Under the pieces are notes generated by a model. The model was not told where the DNA came from. It saw nothing but the letters and a program-made list of their open reading frames with translations, and searched no databases. DNA of 64,000 nt, from contig NZ_JAPMOU010000028.1 in the NCBI RefSeq assembly GCF_028858535.1, positions 1 to 64,000 on the forward strand, read 5' to 3'. The DNA is from Spartinivicinus poritis (GTDB taxonomy: Bacteria > Pseudomonadota > Gammaproteobacteria > Pseudomonadales > Zooshikellaceae). Made by a program: the position numbers and the translations under genes. Shown in pieces: positions 1-9,237 of this stretch. How positions within the stretch are numbered: the stretch's first letter is position 1; each line of letters begins with the position of its first letter.

Positions 1-48
1 TGAGTCATTAAAATACAGAGCGGCTGCATGAATAAATTAGCAGTTATG

Positions 49-1506
49 TCAATCTAAAAAAACTTCGGAACCGAGTAGTAAGTGTTTTTTTGGTGAAAAG
101 CTTTTTCCATCGCCATAAGAGACATAGACACCAGGGTCGCCGATCCCCACGATATCAGTCAGCCCATCGCCATTAACATCTACTAATTGCCGAACATGGT
201 CTTGAGCACGCCAAGTAGCATGTTGCCCAAAATCTGCTAGTAAGTGTTTTTTTGGTGAAAAGCTTTTTCCATCGCCATAAGAGACATAGACACCAGGATG
301 GCCGATCCCCACGATATCAGTCAGCCCATCGCCATTAACATCTACCAATTGCCGAATATGGTCTTGAGCACGCCAAGTAGCATGTTGCCCAAAATCTGCT
401 AGTAAGTGTTTTTTTGGTGAAAAGCTTTTTCCATCGCCATAAGAGACATAGACACCAGGATGGCCGATCCCCACGATATCAGTCAGCCCATCGCCATTAA
501 CATCTACCAACCGTCGAACATGCTCTTTAGCTTGCCAAGTGGCATGTTGCCCAAAGTCTTTTAGCAGGAGCTTTTTGGGTGTAAAAGTACTATCCTCTGC
601 GTTGTTTTTTTGCCACTGAACTCTTGTTGCTGGTAGACATTGGTCAGCACAATGCTGCACAGACTTAATCAGACTTTTCTCAGGTTTAGCGGTATGCTGA
701 TAATCCACATTATAATGACTACTTTTGTCTAAATAATGGATAGTTGCTTTTTTTAAGCGCTTAGTTGTTTGATATTTTGAGCCAGCAACATACCCATAAA
801 TCGAATCAGGCCGCTCCTCAAAATTAAATTCAAGGGTTGTCCCCGCATAAACCACTGAAGCGGGATAATGCTCCCCCGTTGCATTATTTTCTGAATAATT
901 AAAATTAATGGTATTACCAAACCGGTCTTCGACTTTATTAATCGCCCAGCTTAAGGCATCATTTTTGCCTTGGGCTTCTACTAAGGAATCCTCGGTATTC
1001 CCAAATTCGGCAATCCGGCCGTCTTTATACCAGACTTTAAAATAAGTAGGGCCATTACCAGCTGATCCATAAGACACAATTTTACGGTAACTGGCGTATT
1101 CGGTGCGATATTCGGTACCAGAAGCACCATAAGTGCCACCATTAACAGCAACCAGTCGATCCCCGTTTAAACAAAATTTATCGTTATCATCAAAATCCAC
1201 CCCATCAATAAAACCGTCTTGAGCTAAAGTTGTGGGGCAGCGGGTAATGGAAGAAATGCCTGTTAATTTCCAGCCAACACCTAATAGCCCATTACGTTTT
1301 TGACTGTCGTATACCAAGGCTAAATTTGGCTGTAAGCCATTAATGCCGGGTGGTACTTCGATAGGAATGCGGTAATTCGCGGCCCCGCTTTTGGTGACAG
1401 TGACATCGCCGGGCAAGGTGCCAACGATGGTATTATTGGTATTGGCCCCGACAAGCGAGGAGGCAGCCACCCCAGCTGCAGCCAATAATCGTGTAAACTG
1501 CTTCAT
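49..1506 (-). CDS. SpvB-like secreted protein with FG-GAP repeats, probably truncated
   Basis: The 485-residue product starts with a signal-peptide-like segment (MKQFTRLLAAAGVAASSLVGA). A stretch resembling the N-terminal domain of SpvB/TcaC-type toxin-complex and Rhs-like proteins follows (AANYRIPIEVPPGINGLQPN at about 43-62, then GLLGVGWKLTG). From about residue 315 it carries three nearly identical 54-residue FG-GAP/VCBS units, each with a calcium-loop motif DVNGDGLTDIVGIG. The ATG at 1506 has a good ribosome site (aggggag). Family members are usually far longer, with more beta-propeller and Rhs/YD repeats. This one stops abruptly after the third unit with an unrelated tail (LLLGSEVFLD), so it looks like a truncated paralogue or gene remnant. 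The family assignment is fairly safe; whether the protein is functional is uncertain. Confidence 0.75.
   Translation of the reverse strand: MKQFTRLLAAAGVAASSLVGANTNNTIVGTLPGDVTVTKSGAANYRIPIEVPPGINGLQPNLALVYDSQKRNGLLGVGWKLTGISSITRCPTTLAQDGFIDGVDFDDNDKFCLNGDRLVAVNGGTYGASGTEYRTEYASYRKIVSYGSAGNGPTYFKVWYKDGRIAEFGNTEDSLVEAQGKNDALSWAINKVEDRFGNTINFNYSENNATGEHYPASVVYAGTTLEFNFEERPDSIYGYVAGSKYQTTKRLKKATIHYLDKSSHYNVDYQHTAKPEKSLIKSVQHCADQCLPATRVQWQKNNAEDSTFTPKKLLLKDFGQHATWQAKEHVRRLVDVNGDGLTDIVGIGHPGVYVSYGDGKSFSPKKHLLADFGQHATWRAQDHIRQLVDVNGDGLTDIVGIGHPGVYVSYGDGKSFSPKKHLLADFGQHATWRAQDHVRQLVDVNGDGLTDIVGIGDPGVYVSYGDGKSFSPKKHLLLGSEVFLD
77..562. repeat. Three tandem 162-bp units encoding FG-GAP modules
   Basis: The segment beginning agtaagtgtttttttggtga starts at 77, 239 and 401, giving an exact 162-bp (54-codon) period with only a few substitutions between units. 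A fourth, clearly diverged unit begins at about 563. The near-identity of the three units implies recent duplication or gene conversion. Confidence 0.9.
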
Positions 1507-2213
1507 TTACTCCCCTAAACAGCTAGTGTTGTACTGCTGGTGTTTTTTTGTTAAACAGTCGTCTAAAAAATAGTCGGCTATTATAATGCCAATTGGTACG
1601 TGCGCAACAGGTGAAAAACTTCACTCAGTAATTGTGAACAAATAATGTTCAATTTAATCTGTAGTGAACAAGCTTGAAGTGAATAAAATCGTTCTATTGC
1701 TTGTGGAAAATAATTAATTATTTTTAGGCTAATAAAATCTTAAAGGCTTTTTTAGATGCTGATTATTTGTAGAGACGTAGAAAAACCTGCCATAAAAATG
1801 TCATGGGTAACTTGTTCTGACATAACTATAGTGGGTAAGCGAATTTTTTCATTAATACATTTCTTGTATTTAAATATTGGTATTGAAATAAACAAGCATC
1901 ACCCTTAACTATTTATTAAAGCCGCATTGGTTCTTAAACAAGAAAATATACGTATACTAATAAGCTTATTTAGGCTGTAAGTATAACCAGTCGAATAACT
2001 TAAGGTGGGTTACTATTAAATTAAAAAGACGATTAATTTTCATTAAATCTATTTTCGTAGCTTAGGGCTGCAATCATTAACCCCTCGTATTATGAGTGGT
2101 TATTTTCAGAAGGTGTTTTCTGGAATAAAAACAGGGAGTTTTTTTAGCAACTGGTCTTACCCCTAGTGGAATAAGCGTTCGCGCTGTATTAACGGAGCAG
2201 TTAAACTTTCAGA
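1507..2213. other. AT-rich divergent intergenic region
   Basis: About 700 bp between two divergently transcribed genes. It must hold promoters for both, but I see no convincing gene, RNA or strong palindrome. A ggag ribosome site for the rightward gene lies near 2194. Confidence 0.5.
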
Positions 2214-5084
2214 ATGACTGGTGAACTTGAACCCGACAGACATGATTTGCATGACGATACGGATGATAATTTAGCACCAGCATTGCTTCGGATTGCTGGT
2301 GGTTTAGCAGAAGAGCTGCACCCCCATTTAGGGCGTTTGCATCATGTCACATTAGACTGCGACCTGGACCGAGATTTGGGCCTCGATAGTTTGGGGCGAG
2401 CAGAGTTGATACTGCGGCTTGACCGGGCTTTTAAGGTGCACCTGCCAGATGAGCTGCTTAGCAGTGCAAACTCCCTACAGGATTTGCTGGATGCACTTCA
2501 GGTGGCTAAGCCGGCAGGTAGTGGATGGACCAGAGATGAAATACCTATTAGCCTGCCGGAAGTTAAGGAACCTATCACTGCAACAACACTTATTGATGTT
2601 CTCAACTTTCATGCAACAACCCACCCAGAGCGCCCCCACCTGAAGGTTTGGCAAAGTGAAGCCCTAGAACAAAGCTTGAGCTATGGTGCACTTCACACAG
2701 CTGCACTTAAGATTGCGAAAGGCTTGATAGAGCATGGCTTGGAGCCAGGGGCCAGGGTTGCAATTATGCTGGCAACAAAACCTGACTTTTTCGAGGTATT
2801 CTTTGGCATTCTATACGCAGGCGGTGTGCCAGTGCCTCTTTATCCCCCTTTCAGACAGTCTCAGGTTGAAGATCATTTGCGCCGTCAGGCCAGCATTTTG
2901 GCAAATGCTGAGGCAGCCATCCTTATTGTAAGTGATGAACTCTATCGGGTGGGGGCATTGCTGTTTGGTTTGGTGACGAGTCTTCGGCATATTAAAACGG
3001 TTGACGGACTGACCGAAAATGGCTCCTTGGATGCGCCGATGCTCGTAGCTACTGAAGCTATTGCACTGATCCAATATACATCTGGTAGCACGGGTGACCC
3101 AAAAGGTGTTGTACTAACTCATGCCAATCTACTGGCTAATATCCGTGCTATGGGTGAGGCGCTAGAAGCTAACTCGACAGATGTGTTTGTGAGCTGGTTG
3201 CCGCTTTATCACGATATGGGGTTGATAGGGGCTTGGTTAGGCTCGTTGTATTTGGGAGCACTCGCTGTGATCATGCCTCCTCTGGCCTTTTTAGCGGAAC
3301 CATCACGCTGGCTGCATGCTATATCTCGTCATCGTGGCACTTTGTCAGTAGCGCCGAATTTTGCCTTTGAGCTGTGCTGTAAAAGTGTGCGGAAAGAGGA
3401 TATGAAGGGGCAGGATCTCAGCTCTCTGCGGATTATGCTTAATGGCGCGGAGCCTGTTAGCGTTGCCACTATCGACCGTTTCAGCAAGTGTTTTGCACCC
3501 TACGGGTTCCGGCCAGAAGTGATGATGCCAGTCTATGGGCTTGCTGAAAACTCAGTGGGATTAGCATTTCCGCCTTTAGGACGAGCACCAATTGTGGAGC
3601 GTATCAACCGAACTGCGCTTACCCGTCGTGGTGCTGCTGTATTAGCAGGTGCAGATGATCCAAGTGCCCTCAGCTTTGCTGCCTGTGGACGGCCTTTAGC
3701 TGGGCATCAGATACGCATTGTGGATGACTCAGGCCGCGAGCTGCCAGAGCGAAAACAGGGGCGACTGCAGTTTAAAGGTCCTTCAGCAACAGCAGGATAC
3801 TTCAGAAATAAGGAGAAAACTGCAGCACTCTTAACTAATGGCTGGCTGGAAAGTGGTGATTTGGCTTATATGGTACAGGGCGATGTCTATGTGACTGGCC
3901 GGATCAAAGACATTATCATCAAGGCCGGCCGTAATATCTATCCCCACGAAATTGAAGAAACCGTTGGCCAGCTGCAAGGTGTACGTAAAGGCTGTGTCGC
4001 TGCGGTGTCTAGTGCTGACCTGAATGCAGGTACAGAGCAACTGGTATTGGTCGTTGAAACGAAACTTACAGATACGGCAGCACTTGCTGAGTTGCATAAA
4101 GCAATCAGAGAGGTCTGTGTTGCATCCCTCGATGTGCCATTGGATGTGATCGAGTTTGTCCCTCCTCGCACGATACCAAAAACATCAAGCGGTAAGATTC
4201 GTCGCGCTGCTACGAAGGAGCTGTATGAAGCTGGGGCGTTAAGCACTAAGCCAAAACAGCTGTGGCTTCAGCTTTTTGCCTTAGCTGCAGCGGGTATGGG
4301 AAGCCGAGTTAGACGTAGTTGGCAGCGTGTGGGTGCGGCACTCTATGCGGGCTATTGGTGGTTTATGCTTGGCTTGATCGCCGCTTCGTTATGGGGGCTT
4401 GTCATTATCTTGCCCAGGCGACGCTGGAGACACAGTGCAGTGCATGGAGCGGCGTGGTTGTTTTTCCATTTGGTAGGTACACCACTTAAGTTGGCAGGAA
4501 ATGTAATAGTCCCTAAGGAAAAAGTGATTCTGGTTGCTAACCATTCTAGCTATCTGGATTCGCTGGTAATTTCTGCTGCCATTGCTGGTGAGATTACCTT
4601 TGTCGCTAAATCGGAGTTATCCAAACAGGCTCTCGCTGGCCCATTTCTCCGTCGGCTGGGAGCGTTATTCGCGCATCGAACTGAAGCAGCTGGGGGTGTG
4701 GAAGATACCAAACGGCAGTGCCAGGCAGCGCAAGCGGGAGAGCGAATCATATCTTTCCCAGAAGGTACATTGACTAGAATGCCAGGCTTGCTTGCTTTTC
4801 ATTTGGGTGCTTTTCATGTTGCTGCCCAAGAAGGTCTGCCAGTTGTACCTATTACGATACGGGGTACACGCTCTATTTTACGTGATGGTCAATGGTTTCC
4901 ACATCAAGGTAGCATCACTGTTTATATTGGGGAGCCAGTGATGCCAGATGGAAATGATTTCGCTGCGAGTGTGAGGCTGCGTGACGCAGTACGGGCAGTT
5001 ATGCTAGAACAGTGCGGTGAGCCAGATTTGGCTAAGGAACAGGTTTTGATGCCATCAGTGCCAAGTGACAGCTCAAAACCATAA
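2214..5084 (+). CDS. ACP - fatty acyl-AMP ligase - PlsC-type acyltransferase fusion
   Basis: A 956-residue three-part enzyme. Residues about 20-95 form an acyl carrier domain with the phosphopantetheine serine in GLDSLGRAE (Ser59). Residues about 120-690 are an AMP-binding ligase with the P-loop-like YTSGSTGDPKG (about 288-298), YGLAENS and a C-terminal GKIRR motif; the style is that of fatty acyl-AMP ligases. After a hydrophobic segment (about 710-740), residues about 760-930 form a PlsC/LPLAT acyltransferase with NHSSYLD (HX4D) and FPEGT. The likely route is activation of a fatty acid as acyl-AMP, loading on the built-in or a partner ACP, and transfer to a lysophospholipid or related acceptor at the membrane. 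The acceptor and physiological role are not visible, and no lipid-pathway genes flank it. Confidence 0.85.
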   Translation: MTGELEPDRHDLHDDTDDNLAPALLRIAGGLAEELHPHLGRLHHVTLDCDLDRDLGLDSLGRAELILRLDRAFKVHLPDELLSSANSLQDLLDALQVAKPAGSGWTRDEIPISLPEVKEPITATTLIDVLNFHATTHPERPHLKVWQSEALEQSLSYGALHTAALKIAKGLIEHGLEPGARVAIMLATKPDFFEVFFGILYAGGVPVPLYPPFRQSQVEDHLRRQASILANAEAAILIVSDELYRVGALLFGLVTSLRHIKTVDGLTENGSLDAPMLVATEAIALIQYTSGSTGDPKGVVLTHANLLANIRAMGEALEANSTDVFVSWLPLYHDMGLIGAWLGSLYLGALAVIMPPLAFLAEPSRWLHAISRHRGTLSVAPNFAFELCCKSVRKEDMKGQDLSSLRIMLNGAEPVSVATIDRFSKCFAPYGFRPEVMMPVYGLAENSVGLAFPPLGRAPIVERINRTALTRRGAAVLAGADDPSALSFAACGRPLAGHQIRIVDDSGRELPERKQGRLQFKGPSATAGYFRNKEKTAALLTNGWLESGDLAYMVQGDVYVTGRIKDIIIKAGRNIYPHEIEETVGQLQGVRKGCVAAVSSADLNAGTEQLVLVVETKLTDTAALAELHKAIREVCVASLDVPLDVIEFVPPRTIPKTSSGKIRRAATKELYEAGALSTKPKQLWLQLFALAAAGMGSRVRRSWQRVGAALYAGYWWFMLGLIAASLWGLVIILPRRRWRHSAVHGAAWLFFHLVGTPLKLAGNVIVPKEKVILVANHSSYLDSLVISAAIAGEITFVAKSELSKQALAGPFLRRLGALFAHRTEAAGGVEDTKRQCQAAQAGERIISFPEGTLTRMPGLLAFHLGAFHVAAQEGLPVVPITIRGTRSILRDGQWFPHQGSITVYIGEPVMPDGNDFAASVRLRDAVRAVMLEQCGEPDLAKEQVLMPSVPSDSSKP

Positions 5085-5113
5085 CAAGTTGGGCCTGAGG
5101 TCCAGGCTTAAGC

Positions 5114-6484
5114 TTAGAAAATAAGGTGAGCCACCCCTGCAATAACAGGTAGTGTTACCAGAGTTCTTAACAAGAACACGATAAATAACTCCCATAAAGA
5201 GACAGGGATACGACTGGCTAATAACAACGCACCCACTTCAGACAGATAAATCAATTGAGTGACAGACATTGCTGCAATAACAAACCGAGTCATTTCGTTT
5301 TCAATGGAAGCGGCAAGTATTGATGGAATAAACATATCAGCAAAACCAACCACTATTGTTTTAGAGGCTGCCACCGCTTCAGGTATTTGTAGTAGCTCTA
5401 AATAAGGCAGAAACGGTTTTCCTAACCATTCGAATACTGGCGTATGTTCGGCAACAACCAACGCTAATGTGCCTACAGCCATTATTACGGGTAACAAGCC
5501 AAACACTAAGCTAATAACATTATTGAAGCCATCCATGAATACTTTCTTGAAGCTGGTAATAGAATTAGCTTTGTGTAAAGCCTGTTCAAATCCCCAAGAA
5601 ATCAAGGTGTGTCCTTCAGGTACAATTGCTTCATTTTTGTTCTTTTCACTACCGTCAATGTAGTGATCTTTTTTCCAGCTTAATGGGGGGAGACGAGGTA
5701 CGATAACCGCTGCCACGAAGCCAGCCAAACACACCGTTAAGTAAAAGTGTAGAAACAAATGCTCTAATTTAACTTGAGCAATAACAATTAAACTAAAAGA
5801 AATCGAAACAGCAGAAAACGTTGTGGCAATAACGGTAGCTTCCCGCTGAGTATAATGACGGTTTTCATACTGTTGATTGGTTAATAAGATACCGACTGTG
5901 CCATCGCCCAACCATGAAGTCATACAGTCAATTGCTGAACGACCTGGTAACTTGAAAAGAGGCTTCATTATCACAGTCAACAAGGTACCTAATAATTCAA
6001 GCAGCCCAAAATTGACTAATAATGGTAGTAATAGCCCTGCAAATATAAAGACAGATAATAGTGTTGGCAGTAAGTCATTTAATACCAACCCACCTGTGGC
6101 GTCACTATACAGTATATCGGAGCCTGTTTTTAAGAAAACAAGAATAATAAAAACAGCGCCCAAGAAACGCATGGCGAGCCAAAACCAGGACTCATTAAAT
6201 AATGCATTTAAAAAAGGATTACGGGTAATTAGAGTAGGTTTTAATATTTTGGTGATAAGACTGATAATTGCGGATAGAGCCACCAAACAAGTAATCAATA
6301 AAGTAGCATTATCACCAAGCGCTGTTTTTATACTTTTTGCTAGAATAGCAACAGGAATAGTAAGGCCATCCTGGTAAGCCACAGGTGTCATAAACAACAA
6401 AATTCCTAACAAAGAAGGGATAACAAAAACTAATATATTTCTTAAGTTAAATAACTCATTTCTTGATAACACTTGCTCTTGCAT
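5114..6484 (-). CDS. yjiH: YjiH-family nucleoside-recognition (Gate domain) membrane protein
   Basis: A 456-residue polytopic membrane protein with about ten hydrophobic helices. It begins LRNILVFVIPSLLGILLFMTP, the pattern of the YjiH family. The middle (CMTSWLGDGTVGILLTNQQY) and C-terminal part (SKTIVVGFADMFIPSI) carry the paired Gate/nucleoside-recognition signature. Family members are presumed transporters, but the substrate is not settled. I start at the ATG at 6484 because aagaga lies seven bases upstream; a TTG two codons earlier has no room for a ribosome site. It converges with the acyltransferase fusion gene with only 29 bp between stops. Confidence 0.8.
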   Translation of the reverse strand: MQEQVLSRNELFNLRNILVFVIPSLLGILLFMTPVAYQDGLTIPVAILAKSIKTALGDNATLLITCLVALSAIISLITKILKPTLITRNPFLNALFNESWFWLAMRFLGAVFIILVFLKTGSDILYSDATGGLVLNDLLPTLLSVFIFAGLLLPLLVNFGLLELLGTLLTVIMKPLFKLPGRSAIDCMTSWLGDGTVGILLTNQQYENRHYTQREATVIATTFSAVSISFSLIVIAQVKLEHLFLHFYLTVCLAGFVAAVIVPRLPPLSWKKDHYIDGSEKNKNEAIVPEGHTLISWGFEQALHKANSITSFKKVFMDGFNNVISLVFGLLPVIMAVGTLALVVAEHTPVFEWLGKPFLPYLELLQIPEAVAASKTIVVGFADMFIPSILAASIENEMTRFVIAAMSVTQLIYLSEVGALLLASRIPVSLWELFIVFLLRTLVTLPVIAGVAHLIF

Positions 6485-6971
6485 GCACAATTCTCTTATA
6501 TATTTTCTCAGCTATACTGATAGTAATTGGTACTTACCTTTCACACATATTGTAAAGCTTTCCAGATTACACACTTAACCCATACTTTCTGAAAAGCGAC
6601 CTCCTTTTTAGACACTGACTTTACCCAGGGCAAATGAAGCATCTATACCATTAGTGTTTTCTGGCAAGCGCATTCTAGAGGTTTTGATTTTGCAAATCTA
6701 CAAGGCTGTATTTATGTCCTTCAGTCTTTTTTGGTTGAATATTGAACATTTGACTGGATGTTGTAATCAATTTGCTCTGCTAAACAGAATGGTTTGTAGT
6801 AATCAATCTGGAGGGGGTGGTTAGAAGCCATGATTGTTCATCGATGGTTCTGGTTGTGACAGCTTACTGACTAAAATAAAAAGCTACTGACATACTGCTG
6901 TCAGTAGCAGTGGCCTATAGTTTAATCATTAATGAATGTTTTATGGAAAATGTAGGGGGACTTGGCAAGTG
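6485..6971. other. Intergenic region upstream of the GST-fold gene
   Basis: About 490 bp between divergent genes. The only structure I can support is the perfect inverted repeat at 6883-6908, listed separately. The rest is AT-rich and unremarkable. Confidence 0.5.
6872..6908 (-). terminator. Hairpin with T-run, leftward orientation
   Basis: GCTACTGACA and TGTCAGTAGC form a perfect 10-bp stem (6883-6892 / 6899-6908) with a 6-base loop. Read leftward it is followed by TTTTTATTTTAG, as in an intrinsic terminator. Its place just upstream of the rightward GST-fold gene would stop antisense transcripts; as a perfect palindrome it could instead be an operator. Confidence 0.5.
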
Positions 6972-7673
6972 GTGAAGCTATATGGTTTTGGAAGTGGGTT
7001 TGGAATAGTAGATCCCAGCCCGTTTGTTTTGAAAGTTAATACCTATTTGAGAATGTCGGGTATTAAATTTGAGGAAGCATCAGGTATAGCAAACTTGAAA
7101 AAAGCACCTAAAGGTAAGCTTCCTTTTATTGAAGATGATGGAAAAGCTATTGGCGATTCTTATTTTATTATTGAATATTTAGAAAAAAAATATCAGTCAA
7201 CACTAGATCAATGGTTATCAGATGAACAAAAGGCAATAGCACATTTGGTGTCAAAATCGTTAGATGAAAACTTTTACTGGTGTATAGTTTACTCTCGCTG
7301 GATGTGTGAGGATACGTGGCCGATTCTTAAGAAAGAATTTTTTAGTTCAATGCCATTTCCTCTTAAACAAGTATTGCCATTAGTTCTTCGTAATGGTGTA
7401 AAAAAATCGTTAGATAAGCAAGGATTAGGGCGGCATTCAAATGAGGAAATAAAACAAATTTTCTCTCACTCCCTGAAAAGTTTATCAGTAATGCTAGGCG
7501 AAAAAGCATATTTGTTAGGTGATAAACCTTGCTCGCTAGATGCTAGTACTTATGCCTTTTTAGCTGAATGTATTTTAGTTGATGTTGATAATGATTTTAA
7601 TAAAATAGCACGTCGCTTTGAAAATCTGGTCAGTTACTGTAAACGGATACAGGATGAGTTTTATAAAAATTGA
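6972..7673 (+). CDS. Glutathione S-transferase-fold protein (FAXC/metaxin-like)
   Basis: A 233-residue protein beginning KLYGFGSGFGIVDPSPFVLK, the start of a thioredoxin-fold GST N-terminal domain in which the usual catalytic Ser/Cys region is DPSPF. Residues about 35-65 (KKAPKGKLPFIEDDGKAIGDS) match the GST glutathione-site segment, with P before the cis-loop and GDS at the end. The C-terminal half (LLGDKPCSLDASTYAFLAE) is the helical GST_C type seen in FAXC/metaxin-like bacterial proteins. I choose the GTG at 6972 because aggggga lies 11 bases upstream and the N-terminus then begins exactly at the domain; an upstream ATG at 6936 would add 12 residues. Substrate unknown. Confidence 0.75.
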   Translation: MKLYGFGSGFGIVDPSPFVLKVNTYLRMSGIKFEEASGIANLKKAPKGKLPFIEDDGKAIGDSYFIIEYLEKKYQSTLDQWLSDEQKAIAHLVSKSLDENFYWCIVYSRWMCEDTWPILKKEFFSSMPFPLKQVLPLVLRNGVKKSLDKQGLGRHSNEEIKQIFSHSLKSLSVMLGEKAYLLGDKPCSLDASTYAFLAECILVDVDNDFNKIARRFENLVSYCKRIQDEFYKN

Positions 7674-7683
7674 TTGCAATACA

Positions 7684-7712
7684 TAAGCTATCCGGAAAAC
7701 CCGGATGGCTTA
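7684..7712. terminator. Bidirectional hairpin between convergent genes
   Basis: TAAGCTATCCGG and CCGGATGGCTTA pair with a 5-base loop in the 56-bp gap between the convergent GST-fold and GAF genes. The stem is strong but the T-run is weak on both sides. Confidence 0.6.
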
Positions 7713-7729
7713 TTGGTAATAAATTAAAT

Positions 7730-8647
7730 TTAATACTCATAATTGTTAAATAATTGAATAAGAGAAGGTAAGTTTGCCAAAACATCATAGTTTGTAGTAT
7801 AAGTGTAACGAACTTTCATGATAGGGTTTTTCAGATTATATTGTTGAGTTAAAAAGCTTAGGTGAGAAAGCGATGACAAACTGGTTATATCTTGCTCCCC
7901 AGTAAAGAGAGCCATGAAAGTGAACTCTTTAATATGGCCAGCCACACAAGCCGTGCTACAAGCTTCTAATAATAAACGGGAAAATTCTAAAATTGGATAG
8001 TGGTTACATGTAGTTGTATTTTTTGTTGGACTTGGCTCAAGTTGAAAAAAGAATATAGTCACCTCTAGCTCTGGTTGATAATGCAGGTCCATTAGCAACT
8101 GTATTAATATCTGGACTCCTTTGTTATTGGATATTTTTGTTATCTCATTCAGTGTAGCATCTTGGTAGGATCCTATTTCATCTTGTACTAGTTGAGCAAT
8201 GGTTTTTAGGTCGTTGATATGGTTGTGGTTAAAAATGCGTGGATGGTTGTCAATGAGACATAAAGTCCCTAAACGACAGCCATTAGGAACTTCTAGAGGG
8301 TATCCAGCATAAAATCGAATAAACGGTTCTGCTGTCACCAGGGGGTTATCTTTAAAACGGTGATCAGACGTTGTATCAGGAATAACCAATGGCTTAGAGC
8401 TAAGAATTGTGTGTCCACAAAATGATATACTTCTATCAGTTTCGCTGACAGGCAAGCCAATATTGGATTTAAACCACTGACGGTGACGGTCAACAAGAGA
8501 AATTAAAACAATCGGTACACCAAATATTTGCTTAGCTAGTCTGGTATATCGATCAAAACGCTCTTCAGGTCCTGTATTCAATAGATTCAAAGAATTAAGA
8601 GTCGCTAAGCGCACATTTTCATCAGCCGGGTATGCTGGTGCTTCCAT
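7730..8647 (-). CDS. GAF domain protein
   Basis: A 305-residue soluble protein. Residues about 10-160 are a GAF domain of the type common in bacterial signalling proteins: ERFDRYTRLAKQIFGVPI, LVDRHRQWFKSNIGL, SFCGHTI, then FYAGYPL and LGTLCLID. The remaining half (about 165-305) matches no output domain I recognise; there is no GGDEF, EAL, kinase or HTH. It ends in an Asn/Tyr-rich tail. The start ATG has gagga four bases before it. It is probably a ligand- or redox-sensing module with a partner elsewhere; function unknown. Confidence 0.75.
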   Translation of the reverse strand: MEAPAYPADENVRLATLNSLNLLNTGPEERFDRYTRLAKQIFGVPIVLISLVDRHRQWFKSNIGLPVSETDRSISFCGHTILSSKPLVIPDTTSDHRFKDNPLVTAEPFIRFYAGYPLEVPNGCRLGTLCLIDNHPRIFNHNHINDLKTIAQLVQDEIGSYQDATLNEITKISNNKGVQILIQLLMDLHYQPELEVTIFFFQLEPSPTKNTTTCNHYPILEFSRLLLEACSTACVAGHIKEFTFMALFTGEQDITSLSSLSHLSFLTQQYNLKNPIMKVRYTYTTNYDVLANLPSLIQLFNNYEY

Positions 8648-9009
8648 TGTATCCTCAGCCTAATAAGTTTTTATATAATGAATAGGCTTTCCATTGCAAA
8701 AAAGAATACAGTTCCATTGCTGTAGTTGTACATGTATTGATTATTAGAGGTGCCCTTAACAGTATGAGGCATATTTTCCTTTGCTTCAGCAAATATTTAG
8801 ATTGATTTGTATTATGACTATGCTGCTTTGCTTATCAATCGCTTTTAAGTTCACCTTTTATCTTGAGTAGCAGGATGTGAATGTGCGAGGCATGTATCTT
8901 TTCTGAGTATACATTTAGCTTGTCTTACAAGCTTATTGTTTTTGTAAGAAGACGATTATATTGCAATATAAATACTTGTTTTTAGATTAACTATTTTTTT
9001 GATAGTAAC
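8648..9009. other. Intergenic spacer without visible genes
   Basis: About 360 bp of AT-rich DNA upstream of the GAF gene, ending at the TATACCC repeat element. It presumably carries the GAF gene promoter; nothing else stands out. Confidence 0.5.
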
Positions 9010-9135
9010 TATACCCAATGAGAAGGGTTTTTAGGTAAGGCCATCAAGTGACGAAGCCTCATGAGCCTATTGGAGTAGGTGATTGGAGTGAGGAACGACG
9101 ATAACAAAACCTAAAAATGATTCGCGACGGGTATA
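9010..9135. repeat. TATACCC/GGGTATA inverted-repeat element, copy 1
   Basis: A 126-bp element bounded by TATACCC (9010-9016) and GGGTATA (9129-9135). Inside each end lies TTTTTAGGT or its complement, so the ends can pair. The centre (gaagcctcatgagcctat, then taggtgattgg and gtgagg) is closely matched by the centre of the element at 52263-52438. It looks like a small non-coding MITE or a palindromic repeat family. Confidence 0.75.
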
Positions 9136-9237
9136 CATTCAGTCGTGAAAAATAAACAGGCAATGAACTTGCGTGTTTTTATTTTGCCCATGCTATATAA
9201 AAAATGTATTTAATAAAGTCATGGGCAGGTAAGAGAT

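Noticed and set aside
77..562. Possible CRISPR array from the regularly spaced repeats at the left end
   Set aside because: The whole 162-bp unit is repeated and codes in frame for FG-GAP modules; there are no short repeats with unique spacers.
5093..5107. Hairpin GCCTG-AGGTC-CAGGC between convergent genes
   Set aside because: Only a 5-bp stem and no T-run; too weak to call a terminator.
5877..6377. Rightward 166-codon frame opposite the YjiH-type gene
   Set aside because: Shadow frame; the leftward protein has clear membrane helices and family motifs.
9185..9227. TGCCCATG...CATGGGCA inverted repeat after glmS
   Set aside because: The 8-bp stem has a 27-base loop and no T-run leftward; not convincing as the glmS terminator.
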